A model generated the notes under the pieces. The model had not been told where the DNA came from, made no database searches, and saw only the letters and a list, made by a program, of their open reading frames with translations. 10,530 bases of DNA, from the NCBI GenBank assembly GCA_021442545.1, contig JABUSX010000408.1, positions 1 through 10,530 of the forward strand. The letters are read 5' to 3'. The position numbers and the translations under genes are program-made. Origin of the DNA: Eubacterium sp. (GTDB taxonomy: Bacteria; Bacillota; Clostridia; Lachnospirales; Lachnospiraceae). How positions within the stretch are numbered: position 1 is the first letter of the stretch; each line of letters opens with the position of its first letter. This document shows, in pieces, positions 1 to 6,868 of this stretch.

Positions 1-2
1 GA

Positions 3-53
3 TCGGCAGATAACATCGGGTCGCTGAAAAAATATTTCAGGATCAGCAGATAA
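3..53 (+). CDS. possible 3' end of an upstream gene (partial)
   Basis: The frame starting at base 3 is open for 16 codons from the window edge and stops with TAA at 51-53, reading SADNIGSLKKYFRISR. It ends 28 nt before the ATG at 82, with a strong ribosome binding site in the gap, which would suit an upstream operon partner. Sixteen open codons occur often by chance and no domain can be recognised, so this is only a candidate C-terminus. Confidence 0.25.
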   Translation, partial: SADNIGSLKKYFRISR

Positions 54-70
54 AAAGATGATAATAAAAA

Positions 71-75
71 GGAGG
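71..75 (+). promoter_or_regulatory. ribosome binding site deciding the start at 82
   Basis: GGAGG (preceded by AAAAA) lies 6 nt before the ATG at 82. An in-frame ATG at 58 has no such site in front of it and would add eight basic/hydrophobic residues that the family lacks. The start at 82 gives MLESLFSPIKIGN, the usual N-terminus of old yellow enzyme barrels. Confidence 0.85.
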
Positions 76-81
76 ATCAAT

Positions 82-2226
82 ATGCTTGAAAGCTTATTCA
101 GCCCGATTAAAATCGGCAATGTAACCGTACCGAACCGTATTGTACATGTTCCTACAGACATAAGCACAGGCGATCCTGACGGCGGCGTAAACGAAAGAGT
201 TATTGCGTATCATGAAGAGATCGCAAAGGGAGGCTGCGGCCTGATCATCGTCGGCGCAACGACGCCGAATTCTGTAACAGGACGTCCGACGGTCACCTGT
301 CTTTCGGCCGATGCGGATTATTTCATTCCCGGACTTGCAAGGCTTGCGGCTGCCATGCATAAACATGGGGCGGTCGCCTGCTGCCAGATCCAGCATCCGG
401 GACGCCAGGCTGCCTGGCCGAGAAAGGGACAGATCTCCTGCTCGGATATGGTCTCCGATCTGCCGGGTTCCGCAGGCCGTGAGGTGGTTTATGCGGGCGA
501 TACCCGTCACGGAAAGATCGCGCGTGCCATGACGGTCGAAGAGATCTATGATCTTATTGAAGAGTACACAGAGGCGGCCTGGAGAGTAAAGGAAGCCGGT
601 TTCGATGCCGTGGAGCTTCATGCGGCTCACGGATATATGATCGCACAGTTCATGTCACCCTCGACGAATACGCGGAATGACCGTTTCGGCGGAAAATATG
701 ACAACCGTATGCGCTTCATTCTTGAGATCATTGCGGGTATTCAGAGAAAATGCGGCAAAGATTTCCCCGTACTTGTCCGTTACTGCGCGGAAGAGTGCAA
801 GGAAGACGGACGCTTCCTCGATGAATCGGTGAGGATCGCAAAGACGCTGGAAAAAGCCGGCGTTGCAGCTCTTGATATATCGGCGGGTATTTTTGACAAT
901 GCCGAGTCGGTCATGGATCCGATGTACTACAAGGAAGGCTGGAACACCTATACGGCAGAAGCAATCAAAAATGCGGTTTCCGTTCCGGTGATCACGAGCC
1001 ATACGCTCCGCAATCCTTCCTACTGCAACAAGATCATTGAGGAAGGAAAGACCGATATGGTCGGCATGTCCCGCCAGATGCTTGCGGATCCCTACTGGGC
1101 AAACAAGGCCAAAGCAGGGAAGATCGAAGAGATCCGTAAATGCATCAGCTGCCTCCAGGGATGCTGGGCAGAGTCGCTCCTGCACAAACAGGAGATGCGC
1201 TGCGCGGTCAATCCCGCGATCGGTGATATGCGCTTCCTCAACATTCAGAGAGTGCCGGAAGGCGAGGAGCTGAAAGTGGCCATCGTAGGCGGCGGAATTG
1301 CAGGCATGGAAGCGGCAAGGATCTCTACGTTAAGAGGCCATAAGGCAACGATCTTTGAACAGGAAGGAGAGCTCGGCGGCGCGATCCGCTGCTGCTGTGC
1401 CGTACCTCCCAAGGCTCAGAAAACGAAATGGTATATCGACTGGCTCCGGCATCAGATGGAAAGTCTTGCTGTCGATGTCAGACTCTATACAAAGGCCGAT
1501 CCTGAAATGTTGAAGGATTACGATATTGTGCTTTGCGGAACGGGTGCGGAAGCGGTTATTCCGGATATTCCGGGCGCGGAAAAAGGCATTAAGTTCGATG
1601 ATGTTCTGATCTGCCAGGCAAAGGGATGCAAATACTATCCGGAAAAAGGAAAACCGGAACCGGCCGAGGTCGGACATAAGGTCGTCATCCTCGGAAACCA
1701 CTACGGAGCCATCGATACGGCAGAAACACTGGCAATCAAGGGCCATGAAGTCGTTCTTGTTACAGAAGACAAGGAATTCGGAACCGGTCTGGAGATCGTC
1801 CATAAAGAAACGCTTCTGAAGAGATTCAGCTGCAGCAACGGCGCAGGCCTTCCGGGCGGTGAAGGTGCGCTTGCGGCAGAAGCGGGACCGATTGCCATTC
1901 CTGTTGTGATCAAGACGGCAACAACAGTTCTTGAAGTAAAGGACGGCTCGATCGTTCTCATGGATGAGAATTTCAGAAAGTACGAAGAAACCTGTGATTC
2001 TGTCATCTACGGAGATACAAAATCGAATACAAGGCTCTATGATGAACTTGTGGCGGCCGGTCTTCTTGTGGGGAATATCGGAGATTCCAAGAAGGTCCGC
2101 AACATCCGCGGTGCAACGACAGACGGAGCATGTGCAGGCCTCATGATCGACAATAAATGCTTTATGAACGCAAACAACGTTCTTACCACGGGATATCCTG
2201 CAGATGTTGAAAGACAGATGAGATAG
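82..2226 (+). CDS. FMN/4Fe-4S/FAD NAD(P)H-dependent oxidoreductase, old yellow enzyme / 2,4-dienoyl-CoA reductase type
   Basis: A 714-aa cytosolic flavoenzyme of the 2,4-dienoyl-CoA reductase / enoate reductase / BaiCD group, expected to pass electrons from NAD(P)H through FAD and a 4Fe-4S cluster to FMN and reduce an activated C=C bond. Residues 1-345 form the FMN TIM barrel: it begins LFSPIKIGNVTVPNRI and has the substrate-anchoring pair H180/H183 with Y185 in HAAHGY, followed by the family's QFMSPxxNxRxDxFGG pattern. Cluster cysteines are C354, C357, C361 and C374, and CAVNP follows as expected. The FAD Rossmann motif is G403-G-G405-I-A-G408, with acidic E426 at the end of strand 2. The second dinucleotide site, near residues 534-550, reads ILGNHYGA instead of a clean GxGxxG. 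At 714 aa it is somewhat longer than the usual 640-680 aa. The extra length seems to lie around residues 585-615, which are Gly/Ala rich. The substrate (enoyl-CoA, enoate, steroid or other) cannot be told from sequence. It ends at a convergent terminator and is not in an operon with the genes downstream. Confidence 0.9.
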   Translation: MLESLFSPIKIGNVTVPNRIVHVPTDISTGDPDGGVNERVIAYHEEIAKGGCGLIIVGATTPNSVTGRPTVTCLSADADYFIPGLARLAAAMHKHGAVACCQIQHPGRQAAWPRKGQISCSDMVSDLPGSAGREVVYAGDTRHGKIARAMTVEEIYDLIEEYTEAAWRVKEAGFDAVELHAAHGYMIAQFMSPSTNTRNDRFGGKYDNRMRFILEIIAGIQRKCGKDFPVLVRYCAEECKEDGRFLDESVRIAKTLEKAGVAALDISAGIFDNAESVMDPMYYKEGWNTYTAEAIKNAVSVPVITSHTLRNPSYCNKIIEEGKTDMVGMSRQMLADPYWANKAKAGKIEEIRKCISCLQGCWAESLLHKQEMRCAVNPAIGDMRFLNIQRVPEGEELKVAIVGGGIAGMEAARISTLRGHKATIFEQEGELGGAIRCCCAVPPKAQKTKWYIDWLRHQMESLAVDVRLYTKADPEMLKDYDIVLCGTGAEAVIPDIPGAEKGIKFDDVLICQAKGCKYYPEKGKPEPAEVGHKVVILGNHYGAIDTAETLAIKGHEVVLVTEDKEFGTGLEIVHKETLLKRFSCSNGAGLPGGEGALAAEAGPIAIPVVIKTATTVLEVKDGSIVLMDENFRKYEETCDSVIYGDTKSNTRLYDELVAAGLLVGNIGDSKKVRNIRGATTDGACAGLMIDNKCFMNANNVLTTGYPADVERQMR

Positions 2227-2280
2227 GATTCGTTTTTAAGGAAAAGGATGAAATAGTACTCGTCCTTAAAGGAAAAAGAA

Positions 2281-2320
2281 GAAGGCTCAGAAACAGCTTG
2301 CAAAGCATTTCTGAGCCTTC
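2281..2320. terminator. bidirectional Rho-independent terminator between convergent genes
   Basis: A perfect 13-bp inverted repeat (GAAGGCTCAGAAA at 2281-2293, TTTCTGAGCCTTC at 2308-2320) encloses a loop that has its own GCTT/AAGC pairing at 2296-2306. On the minus strand the hairpin is followed by TTCTTTTTCCTT, a good U-tract for the leftward gene ending at 2347. On the plus strand it is followed by a weaker T-rich run (ATTCTGTTCATTT), serving the gene ending at 2226. Confidence 0.9.
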
Positions 2321-2346
2321 ATTCTGTTCATTTCCGCATCTGCATT

Positions 2347-4308
2347 TTACAGGTTTACGGCAGGTTCCGGTGAGAAATACGCTGTTATAAACGCTGCGGC
2401 ATCCGGTGCGTTATACGCTGTGACATCCATTGTGATATCCGCAGTGGTATCCGCCGCAGCATCGGCGGCGGCTTTCTCTGTGCCCTCGAAATTCTCCGTG
2501 ATCCCGTTTCCTGTATTGGGAGCGATTTTGGAGTAGATCAGATCAACCGTGAAGGCTGTCAGAAGGATGGCACAGATAATGTATACGATTTTTCTCGGAA
2601 TCTTTATAAACAGGGAGTCCAGGAACGGGGCGATGAGGTACACGACAAGGAGGCCGGCCAGAACGAAAACGATCAGACCTTCGGCACAGATGCGCCCGTT
2701 CAGATTCAGAAAATAACCGGAATAGTCCCAGTACTGCAGACCTGTGGTCTTTTCGATTATCCAGGAAGCAAAGTATTCCAGCCCGCCGGCTATGAGGAGC
2801 ATGAGAATGGACAGAAGGAACGGACGGTCGCGGAAACGCTTCAGCACACACAGCATGATGAGACCGCCGGCGCCATAGATCGGAAGCCACGGCCCGTGCA
2901 GGGTGCCCCGGTTGGCAAAACTTCCTCCCTGGATCATAAACAGAGATACTTCCCATAACCATCCGATGGCGCAGAAGGAGAAAAACATGAGAATAATGGA
3001 GCTGATCGAATAAGCCTTCAGGTAGGTGGCACCTTCCGTGAAATGGATATCCTTCTGATACCTTGTATAAGCGGAATTCAGCCGCAGAGGGTAGGATTCG
3101 CCTTTCAGAACCAGTTTTTCGGAACGGATACGGAATTTCCGAACCTCTACTTCGTGATATTTCTTTTCCGATGCGGCAGAGCTGATCCAGATCCCGAAGT
3201 TTCTGGCGACGAAGCCGCGGGCGCCTCTCAGGTTTTTTTCCTCTTTTTCGATATATTCGTTCTGTTCCTGGATATCCGAATATACTGTTTCGAGCATGTC
3301 GGCCGAAGGTATGGTAAAAAGCGCTTCGTCATTCAGCATATCGGCATTTTCCAGCTTGTTTTCTTTTGCAAGGCTGCGGAGATGTGCATAGTACTCGGCC
3401 ATCGTACAGAGCATATAAGGCTTTGTGAAAAATATTTCACCGATGCCGAGCGTCAGGAGACCGAAGATCATCCAGGGAAAGAAGCTCAGCTGATATACAA
3501 AGCATTCCCATTTGTGTCCGTTCATCATGCGGCGGGAAAGCGTGATCGCTTCAAGCGGCCTGATATCCGGGTTTTCCGCAACGATGTAGGGAACCATGTA
3601 ATAGGAAAAATGTTTGATAAAACCGCCGATGATCGTAAGGTTCCAAAGTGTCTGGAAAATAAAGGTCAGAAGCATGGTGGCTGAAACACGGGGCCACCTT
3701 CGCACAGTCAGGAAGTGCAGCATCGTTGAGATGTCTACATGCGGATAGGTTCGGGCTGTCAGAAAAACGCGGGTCAGACAGGTGTCTATCACATTGAAGA
3801 AAAAGATCCAGATCAGAATCTGTATGAGAGCGGACAGGATCATCTGTATGAGAACGGCTGTATTTCTTGACTTTGTGAGCCTGCTGATCGTTTCAGTGAC
3901 CAGAGCGCTCAGTTTGCCGGAGGAAAGTCGTGTTAAGATTCCGGCAAGAATACCCTTGCTGGAGGAAAAATCCAGAAAGGAAGGCACGTTGTCATTTTTT
4001 TCGGGAGAATCTGTGCCTGAATCACCGGAAATGATCTTATCGACCGTATCAAGAAACTTGAAGGAAGAGATATCGGAAGTATCCATTCGGAAAGCGGCTC
4101 CGGTAGTTTCCAGAACTTTGTTCAGGTTCCTTGCACGGAGAATGTTTCCCAGACCGGTAGACTGCGTTCCGAAGAATACGGTAACGATAAAGAGGAAGAT
4201 CAGGATGAAATAGTGCGACCGCAGAGTATCCCAGCCCCGTCGTTTATGCGCCCGGCGCAGATCTTTTCCGGTCAGAACGATCGTTTCGGCAGTATTTCTG
4301 TTTTCCAA
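2347..4308 (-). CDS. DUF975 / CmpB-type (putative ABC-transporter type IV) fusion membrane protein
   Basis: A 653-aa polytopic membrane protein of unknown function. Residues about 20-315 match the DUF975 pattern: membrane segments near 33-47, 152-172, 208-230 and 272-292, with the conserved stretch YIVAENPDIRPLEAITLSRRMMNGHKWE at about 241-268 and a TMAEYYAHLR end. A soluble, charged and partly helical linker (about 315-430) follows. Residues about 435-595 match the CmpB/putative ABC-transporter type IV family (PF06541 as I know it): GWLWEV, NRGTLHGPWLPIYGAGG, LEYFASW, WDYSGYFLNLNGRIC, then further membrane helices. The tail (605-653) is Ala/Thr/Asp rich and looks unstructured. There is no ATP-binding domain here or nearby, so a transport role is only a family label. 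The start is TTG at 4308, 6 nt after AGGAGG. A TTG at 4332 keeps the same frame but would overlap the upstream stop and has no such site. It is the second gene of the leftward operon, 20 nt after the metallophosphoesterase. Confidence 0.85.
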   Translation of the reverse strand: MENRNTAETIVLTGKDLRRAHKRRGWDTLRSHYFILIFLFIVTVFFGTQSTGLGNILRARNLNKVLETTGAAFRMDTSDISSFKFLDTVDKIISGDSGTDSPEKNDNVPSFLDFSSSKGILAGILTRLSSGKLSALVTETISRLTKSRNTAVLIQMILSALIQILIWIFFFNVIDTCLTRVFLTARTYPHVDISTMLHFLTVRRWPRVSATMLLTFIFQTLWNLTIIGGFIKHFSYYMVPYIVAENPDIRPLEAITLSRRMMNGHKWECFVYQLSFFPWMIFGLLTLGIGEIFFTKPYMLCTMAEYYAHLRSLAKENKLENADMLNDEALFTIPSADMLETVYSDIQEQNEYIEKEEKNLRGARGFVARNFGIWISSAASEKKYHEVEVRKFRIRSEKLVLKGESYPLRLNSAYTRYQKDIHFTEGATYLKAYSISSIILMFFSFCAIGWLWEVSLFMIQGGSFANRGTLHGPWLPIYGAGGLIMLCVLKRFRDRPFLLSILMLLIAGGLEYFASWIIEKTTGLQYWDYSGYFLNLNGRICAEGLIVFVLAGLLVVYLIAPFLDSLFIKIPRKIVYIICAILLTAFTVDLIYSKIAPNTGNGITENFEGTEKAAADAAADTTADITMDVTAYNAPDAAAFITAYFSPEPAVNL

Positions 4309-4314
4309 AATACA

Positions 4315-4320
4315 CCTCCT
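4315..4320 (-). promoter_or_regulatory. ribosome binding site for the TTG start at 4308
   Basis: On the minus strand AGGAGG is followed by six bases (TGTATT) and then TTG GAA AAC. This strong site in the 20-nt gap between the two genes fixes the non-ATG start and means the genes do not overlap. Confidence 0.85.
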
Positions 4321-4328
4321 GAAAAAAA

Positions 4329-5507
4329 TCAATAGGTTACATCGATGACAAAGATATCACGGTCTGTTCCGGCCCGCACCGGCGGTCCGAAAAAGCCTGC
4401 TCCTGCCGTCACATAGGTTTTCATACCATAAAGCTCTTTGTATCCGTAAGAGTTTTCCTTTATTTTACTCAAAATCAGGTCTCCGGGGAAGACCTGACCG
4501 TTATGAATATGTCCGCTCAGCACGATATCCGCACCGGCTTCAGCCAGTTCCCGGTAATCATCGGGTTCGTGCTCGGCCACGATGATAAGATCCGATCTGT
4601 CGCAGCCTGAAAGCAGCTCGTCCGGTGTTTTGATCTGCATACCGGGGATGCCGGGCCGGCTCGGATCCATTCGTCCTGCGAGCGTGATCTTTCCGGGAAG
4701 GCGGACATACTCGTCTTCCAGGATGATGAAACCGCAGTCTTCTATGAACTGTGTCATCCGCTCATCCCGGATGGCCGTCTCCGGAGAAGAGACCGAAAAA
4801 CCGATGAAGAGGTCTTCTTTTACGTCATGGTTTCCGTAAACAAAGTAGACGCCGTATTCGGAACGGATCTGCTGCAGTTCTTTAATGTAAGCCTGCGGGT
4901 TCTGCAGGCCGTCATAGGTGCTGGTAAAAAGGTCCCCCGCGATAACAACAAGATCGGCATCCTGTTCGTTGATTTTTTCGACAATCTTCCGGGTACTGTC
5001 CGGTGTGGAATTGACGCTCAGGTGCAGGTCGGCTGCCAGGACGATCCGTATCTGGTTTCCGATGCCTTTATCGACGGATGTACTGTAGTAAACAGGAGTA
5101 ATGCTGCTGAGATGAAAATTGCCGATAAAATTAAGAACCAGTGAAAAAACCGCAGCTCCGCAAAGTACGGTAAGACAGGATTTTCTGTTTGGAAGCAGGT
5201 CCGCCCTGCTTCTGCGGCTGAACTTCAGGCGGATGAGCAGGAGCAGATCCGTAACGATCAGGTATGCGCAGAAGACGACGAAAAAACCGAACCAGATATT
5301 TCCGGCTGCCATAAAAAAATATTTGATCCGGCAGTCCGGAAGAAAGGCCCCGAGAAGCGGCATGGCGGAAAGCAGGGCCAGGACAAGAAGAACCGCCGCA
5401 CGAACCGGTTTTCGTCCCGTGATCCTTTTCATGCGCATATATGTTCTGATCAGTGCATACAGAATCAGTATGATGTAAATCAGGATGACAACAACAGTAA
5501 AATTCAT
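4329..5507 (-). CDS. membrane-anchored calcineurin-like metallophosphoesterase (YkuE/YaeI-like)
   Basis: A 392-aa two-metal phosphoesterase with four N-terminal membrane helices (about 3-21, 36-56, 64-92 and 112-130) and a catalytic domain at about 152-390. The metal-ligand blocks appear in the family order: D160-L-H162, G-D192, G-N226-H227-D, H313 in AEHEP, and GH333-I-H335-NGQ. This GHxHxGQ ending, and the closing sequence YVTAGAGFFGPPVRAG, are typical of the YkuE/YaeI-type enzymes associated with membranes; UDP-2,3-diacylglucosamine- or phospholipid-type substrates have been proposed for relatives. Which face of the membrane the domain occupies is not obvious, but an even number of helices puts it on the same side as the N-terminus. 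The ATG at 5507 has only a weak site (GGAAAAA) upstream. It is the first gene of the leftward pair with the DUF975-CmpB protein, which suggests a joint membrane or envelope role. That link is inference. Confidence 0.9.
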   Translation of the reverse strand: MNFTVVVILIYIILILYALIRTYMRMKRITGRKPVRAAVLLVLALLSAMPLLGAFLPDCRIKYFFMAAGNIWFGFFVVFCAYLIVTDLLLLIRLKFSRRSRADLLPNRKSCLTVLCGAAVFSLVLNFIGNFHLSSITPVYYSTSVDKGIGNQIRIVLAADLHLSVNSTPDSTRKIVEKINEQDADLVVIAGDLFTSTYDGLQNPQAYIKELQQIRSEYGVYFVYGNHDVKEDLFIGFSVSSPETAIRDERMTQFIEDCGFIILEDEYVRLPGKITLAGRMDPSRPGIPGMQIKTPDELLSGCDRSDLIIVAEHEPDDYRELAEAGADIVLSGHIHNGQVFPGDLILSKIKENSYGYKELYGMKTYVTAGAGFFGPPVRAGTDRDIFVIDVTY

Positions 5508-5575
5508 TATTTTTTCCGGGTAAAAGTATGTTCTGTGTAAAAAAGCGTACTCGCATAATCTTCTTCAATATTGTC

Positions 5576-5604
5576 ATTATAGCATAATGAGACAGGTATA
5601 ACGA
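5576..5604 (-). promoter_or_regulatory. promoter of the leftward MPE/CmpB operon
   Basis: On the minus strand TATAAT occupies 5581-5576 and is preceded by TGC, giving the extended -10 TGnTATAAT. A poor -35 (TCGTTA, 5604-5599) sits at a 17-bp spacing, as expected when the extended -10 carries most of the recognition. The predicted transcription start near 5569 leaves a leader of about 60 nt before the ATG at 5507. The -10 lies inside a small inverted repeat (CATTAT-AGC-ATAATG, 5575-5589). Confidence 0.6.
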
Positions 5605-5735
5605 TGACGGTTTGACTCCTGGAGTTGAAATAAATTTCTGAATATGAGAGCATGTAAGAAATTTATAAAGAATATATAAAACAAAGATAAATTGTTTGTT
5701 AAAAACTCGCCTATACTTTAGATGTGGCATGGGTG

Positions 5736-5741
5736 TATAAT
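5736..5741 (+). promoter_or_regulatory. candidate -10 box of the BKACE-transporter operon
   Basis: A consensus TATAAT lies 159 nt before the start codon. No good TTGACA-like hexamer is found 16-18 bp upstream, so the promoter may need an activator. An alternative -10, TATACT at 5712-5717, has TTGTTT at 5692-5697 upstream, but the spacing is only 14 bp. An A/T-rich stretch upstream (5640-5700) could act as an UP-like element. Confidence 0.45.
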
Positions 5742-5752
5742 CTGTTTGTCAG

Positions 5753-5773
5753 TTTGTGCGAATTACGCACAAA
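5753..5773. promoter_or_regulatory. candidate operator: perfect 8-bp inverted repeat
   Basis: TTTGTGCG and CGCACAAA are exact reverse complements separated by five bases (AATTA). The dyad begins 12 bp after the TATAAT at 5736-5741, so it covers roughly +5 to +26 of the predicted transcript. That is a standard repressor position. It is not followed by a T-run (GGGGG comes next), so it is not an intrinsic terminator. The regulator is not encoded in the window. Confidence 0.6.
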
Positions 5774-5880
5774 GGGGGTTGCAATATTCCGAACCGGGCC
5801 ATGCATTTTGTTTGTACGGTAAACGGTGACCACGTCGGAGAACCCGGAAAATATGTTGATCAAGCTTAAACTTTAATTAG

Positions 5881-5886
5881 AGGAGG
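5881..5886 (+). promoter_or_regulatory. ribosome binding site deciding the BKACE start
   Basis: AGGAGG ends only 2 nt before the first ATG (5889), too close for initiation, but 8 nt before the second in-frame ATG (5895). The second start also gives MKEKRIITAALTGA, which matches the usual N-terminus of the family. Confidence 0.8.
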
Positions 5887-5894
5887 CAATGCTG

Positions 5895-6752
5895 ATGAAA
5901 GAGAAACGTATTATTACCGCGGCACTGACCGGGGCACTCTCTCCTAAGGCTGTTAATCCCAATGTGCCGGTTACGCCTGAAGAGGTTGCGGATGCTGCTT
6001 ACAAATGCTGGCAGGAAGGTGCCGCTATTGTTCATCTTCATATGCGTGATGAAAATGATATCCCCTGCTGTGACGTGGAACTTTTCCGTGAGTCACAGCG
6101 CCTGATCCAGGAAAAATGCGATGTCATTATCAATATGACGACGACCACTTCCATGAAAGTCAATGCCATGGATACCACGGAAGCTTACGAGTCCCGTACA
6201 CAGCACGTGATCGAACTCAAGCCGGAGATGTGCTCCTACGACGCCGGCAGCTTCAACTGGATGGCTGCCGATCCGTTCTGCTTCCAGAACACACCCCAGT
6301 TTCTTTCCATGCTCAATGAGATCTGCAAAGAATACAACGTGAAACCCGAAGTCGAGATCTTCGATCCGGGCATGTTCTATGTTGTGAAATGGTATACAGA
6401 CCGCGGTCTGTTCCCCGGAAATCCGCATTTCCAGTATGTCACCGGCGTAATGGGCGGACTTCCTGCAGAGCCGGAAAGCATTTTCGAACTGGAAAAACAT
6501 CGTCGTAAACTCTTCCCGGAATCCACCTGGTCGGGATTCGGCATTTCCAAAGGAAATCTGCCCTGCCTGTTTACCGCACTCGCTCTCGGCGGCGGTGTCC
6601 GGGTCGGTCTGGAAGATACAGGATTCTATGAGAAGGGCGTGATGGCCGACAACCCGATGCTGGTTGCCCGTGCTGCCCGGATCATCCGCGAATTCGGCTG
6701 CGAACCCGCCACACCGGACGAGGCTCGCGAAATGCTCGGATTAAAGCGTTGA
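5895..6752 (+). CDS. beta-keto acid cleavage enzyme (BKACE, DUF849)
   Basis: A 285-aa cytosolic Zn-dependent TIM-barrel enzyme of the family that includes Kce (3-keto-5-aminohexanoate cleavage enzyme). Members condense a beta-keto acid with acetyl-CoA to give acetoacetate and an acyl-CoA. Seen here: TAALTGA at 8-14, PVTPEEVADAA at 25-35, the zinc pair H47-L-H49 followed by MRDE, AGSFNW at 117-122, PEVEIFDPGM at 151-160, GVMGGLPAEP at 184-193, and RVGLED with R236, E240 (third metal ligand) and D241. It ends ATPDEAREMLGL, the common family C-terminus, so it is full length. The site equivalent to Kce Glu14 is Leu15, and the usual STGG loop reads TTTTS (82-86), so an amino-bearing Kce-type substrate is unlikely. 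No other lysine-fermentation genes are nearby. It is the first gene of an operon with an AtoE-type carrier and is probably controlled by the dyad at 5753-5773. Family assignment is firm; substrate is unknown. Confidence 0.9.
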   Translation: MKEKRIITAALTGALSPKAVNPNVPVTPEEVADAAYKCWQEGAAIVHLHMRDENDIPCCDVELFRESQRLIQEKCDVIINMTTTTSMKVNAMDTTEAYESRTQHVIELKPEMCSYDAGSFNWMAADPFCFQNTPQFLSMLNEICKEYNVKPEVEIFDPGMFYVVKWYTDRGLFPGNPHFQYVTGVMGGLPAEPESIFELEKHRRKLFPESTWSGFGISKGNLPCLFTALALGGGVRVGLEDTGFYEKGVMADNPMLVARAARIIREFGCEPATPDEAREMLGLKR

Positions 6753-6766
6753 GTTAAGTGCGGCAG

Positions 6767-6788
6767 TTCCGGGCCGGGATGGCCGGAA
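6767..6788 (+). other. intercistronic stem-loop between BKACE and the transporter
   Basis: TTCCGG-g-CC pairs with GG-CCGGAA around a GGGAT loop, an 8-bp GC-rich stem with one bulged G. No T-run follows, so it is not an intrinsic terminator. It lies in the 116-nt gap between the two genes, where such a stem could mark a processing site or protect the upstream message. The rest of the gap shows nothing beyond the A/T-rich run before the transporter's ribosome binding site. Confidence 0.5.
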
Positions 6789-6868
6789 AAATATCCTGAA
6801 CCGGAATGAATGCACAGACCGAAGCGCCTTAATTATAAAAAAATTTCTATAAGGAGAGAGGAACTGAC

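Larger units (their letters stand above)
5508..5894. other. divergent intergenic control region
   Basis: This stretch of nearly 390 nt between divergent operons holds no believable gene. It contains the leftward extended -10 promoter, a perfect small inverted repeat ACTCC-T-GGAGT at 5615-5625, another at 5627-5638 (GAAAT-AA-ATTTC), a very A/T-rich stretch at 5626-5705, the rightward TATAAT at 5736, the 8-bp inverted repeat at 5753-5773, and a long leader before the ribosome binding site at 5881. Confidence 0.75.

Noticed and set aside
1..53. Direct repeat GATC(G/A)GCAGATAA at 1-13 and 41-53
   Set aside because: Only two short copies at the window edge, with no third unit and no known site; probably chance or part of the upstream gene end.
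2235..2270. 8-bp inverted repeat TTTAAGGA / TCCTTAAA upstream of the convergent terminator
   Set aside because: A/T-rich with a 20-nt loop; weak compared with the hairpin at 2281-2320 and better seen as flanking low-complexity sequence.
5131..5730. 199-codon minus-strand frame overlapping the metallophosphoesterase start
   Set aside because: Overlaps the catalytic protein's N-terminal membrane region in another frame and runs through the promoter region; no recognisable family and no ribosome binding site.
5753..5773. Rex or CRP site
   Set aside because: The outer TTGTG/CACAA match is suggestive, but the centre is one base longer than a Rex site and the inner bases differ; CRP spacing also fails. 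Kept only as an unassigned operator.
5721..5785. Sigma-54 promoter (TGGCAT and TTGCAA are both present)
   Set aside because: The GG-N10-GC spacing required between the -24 and -12 elements is not met.
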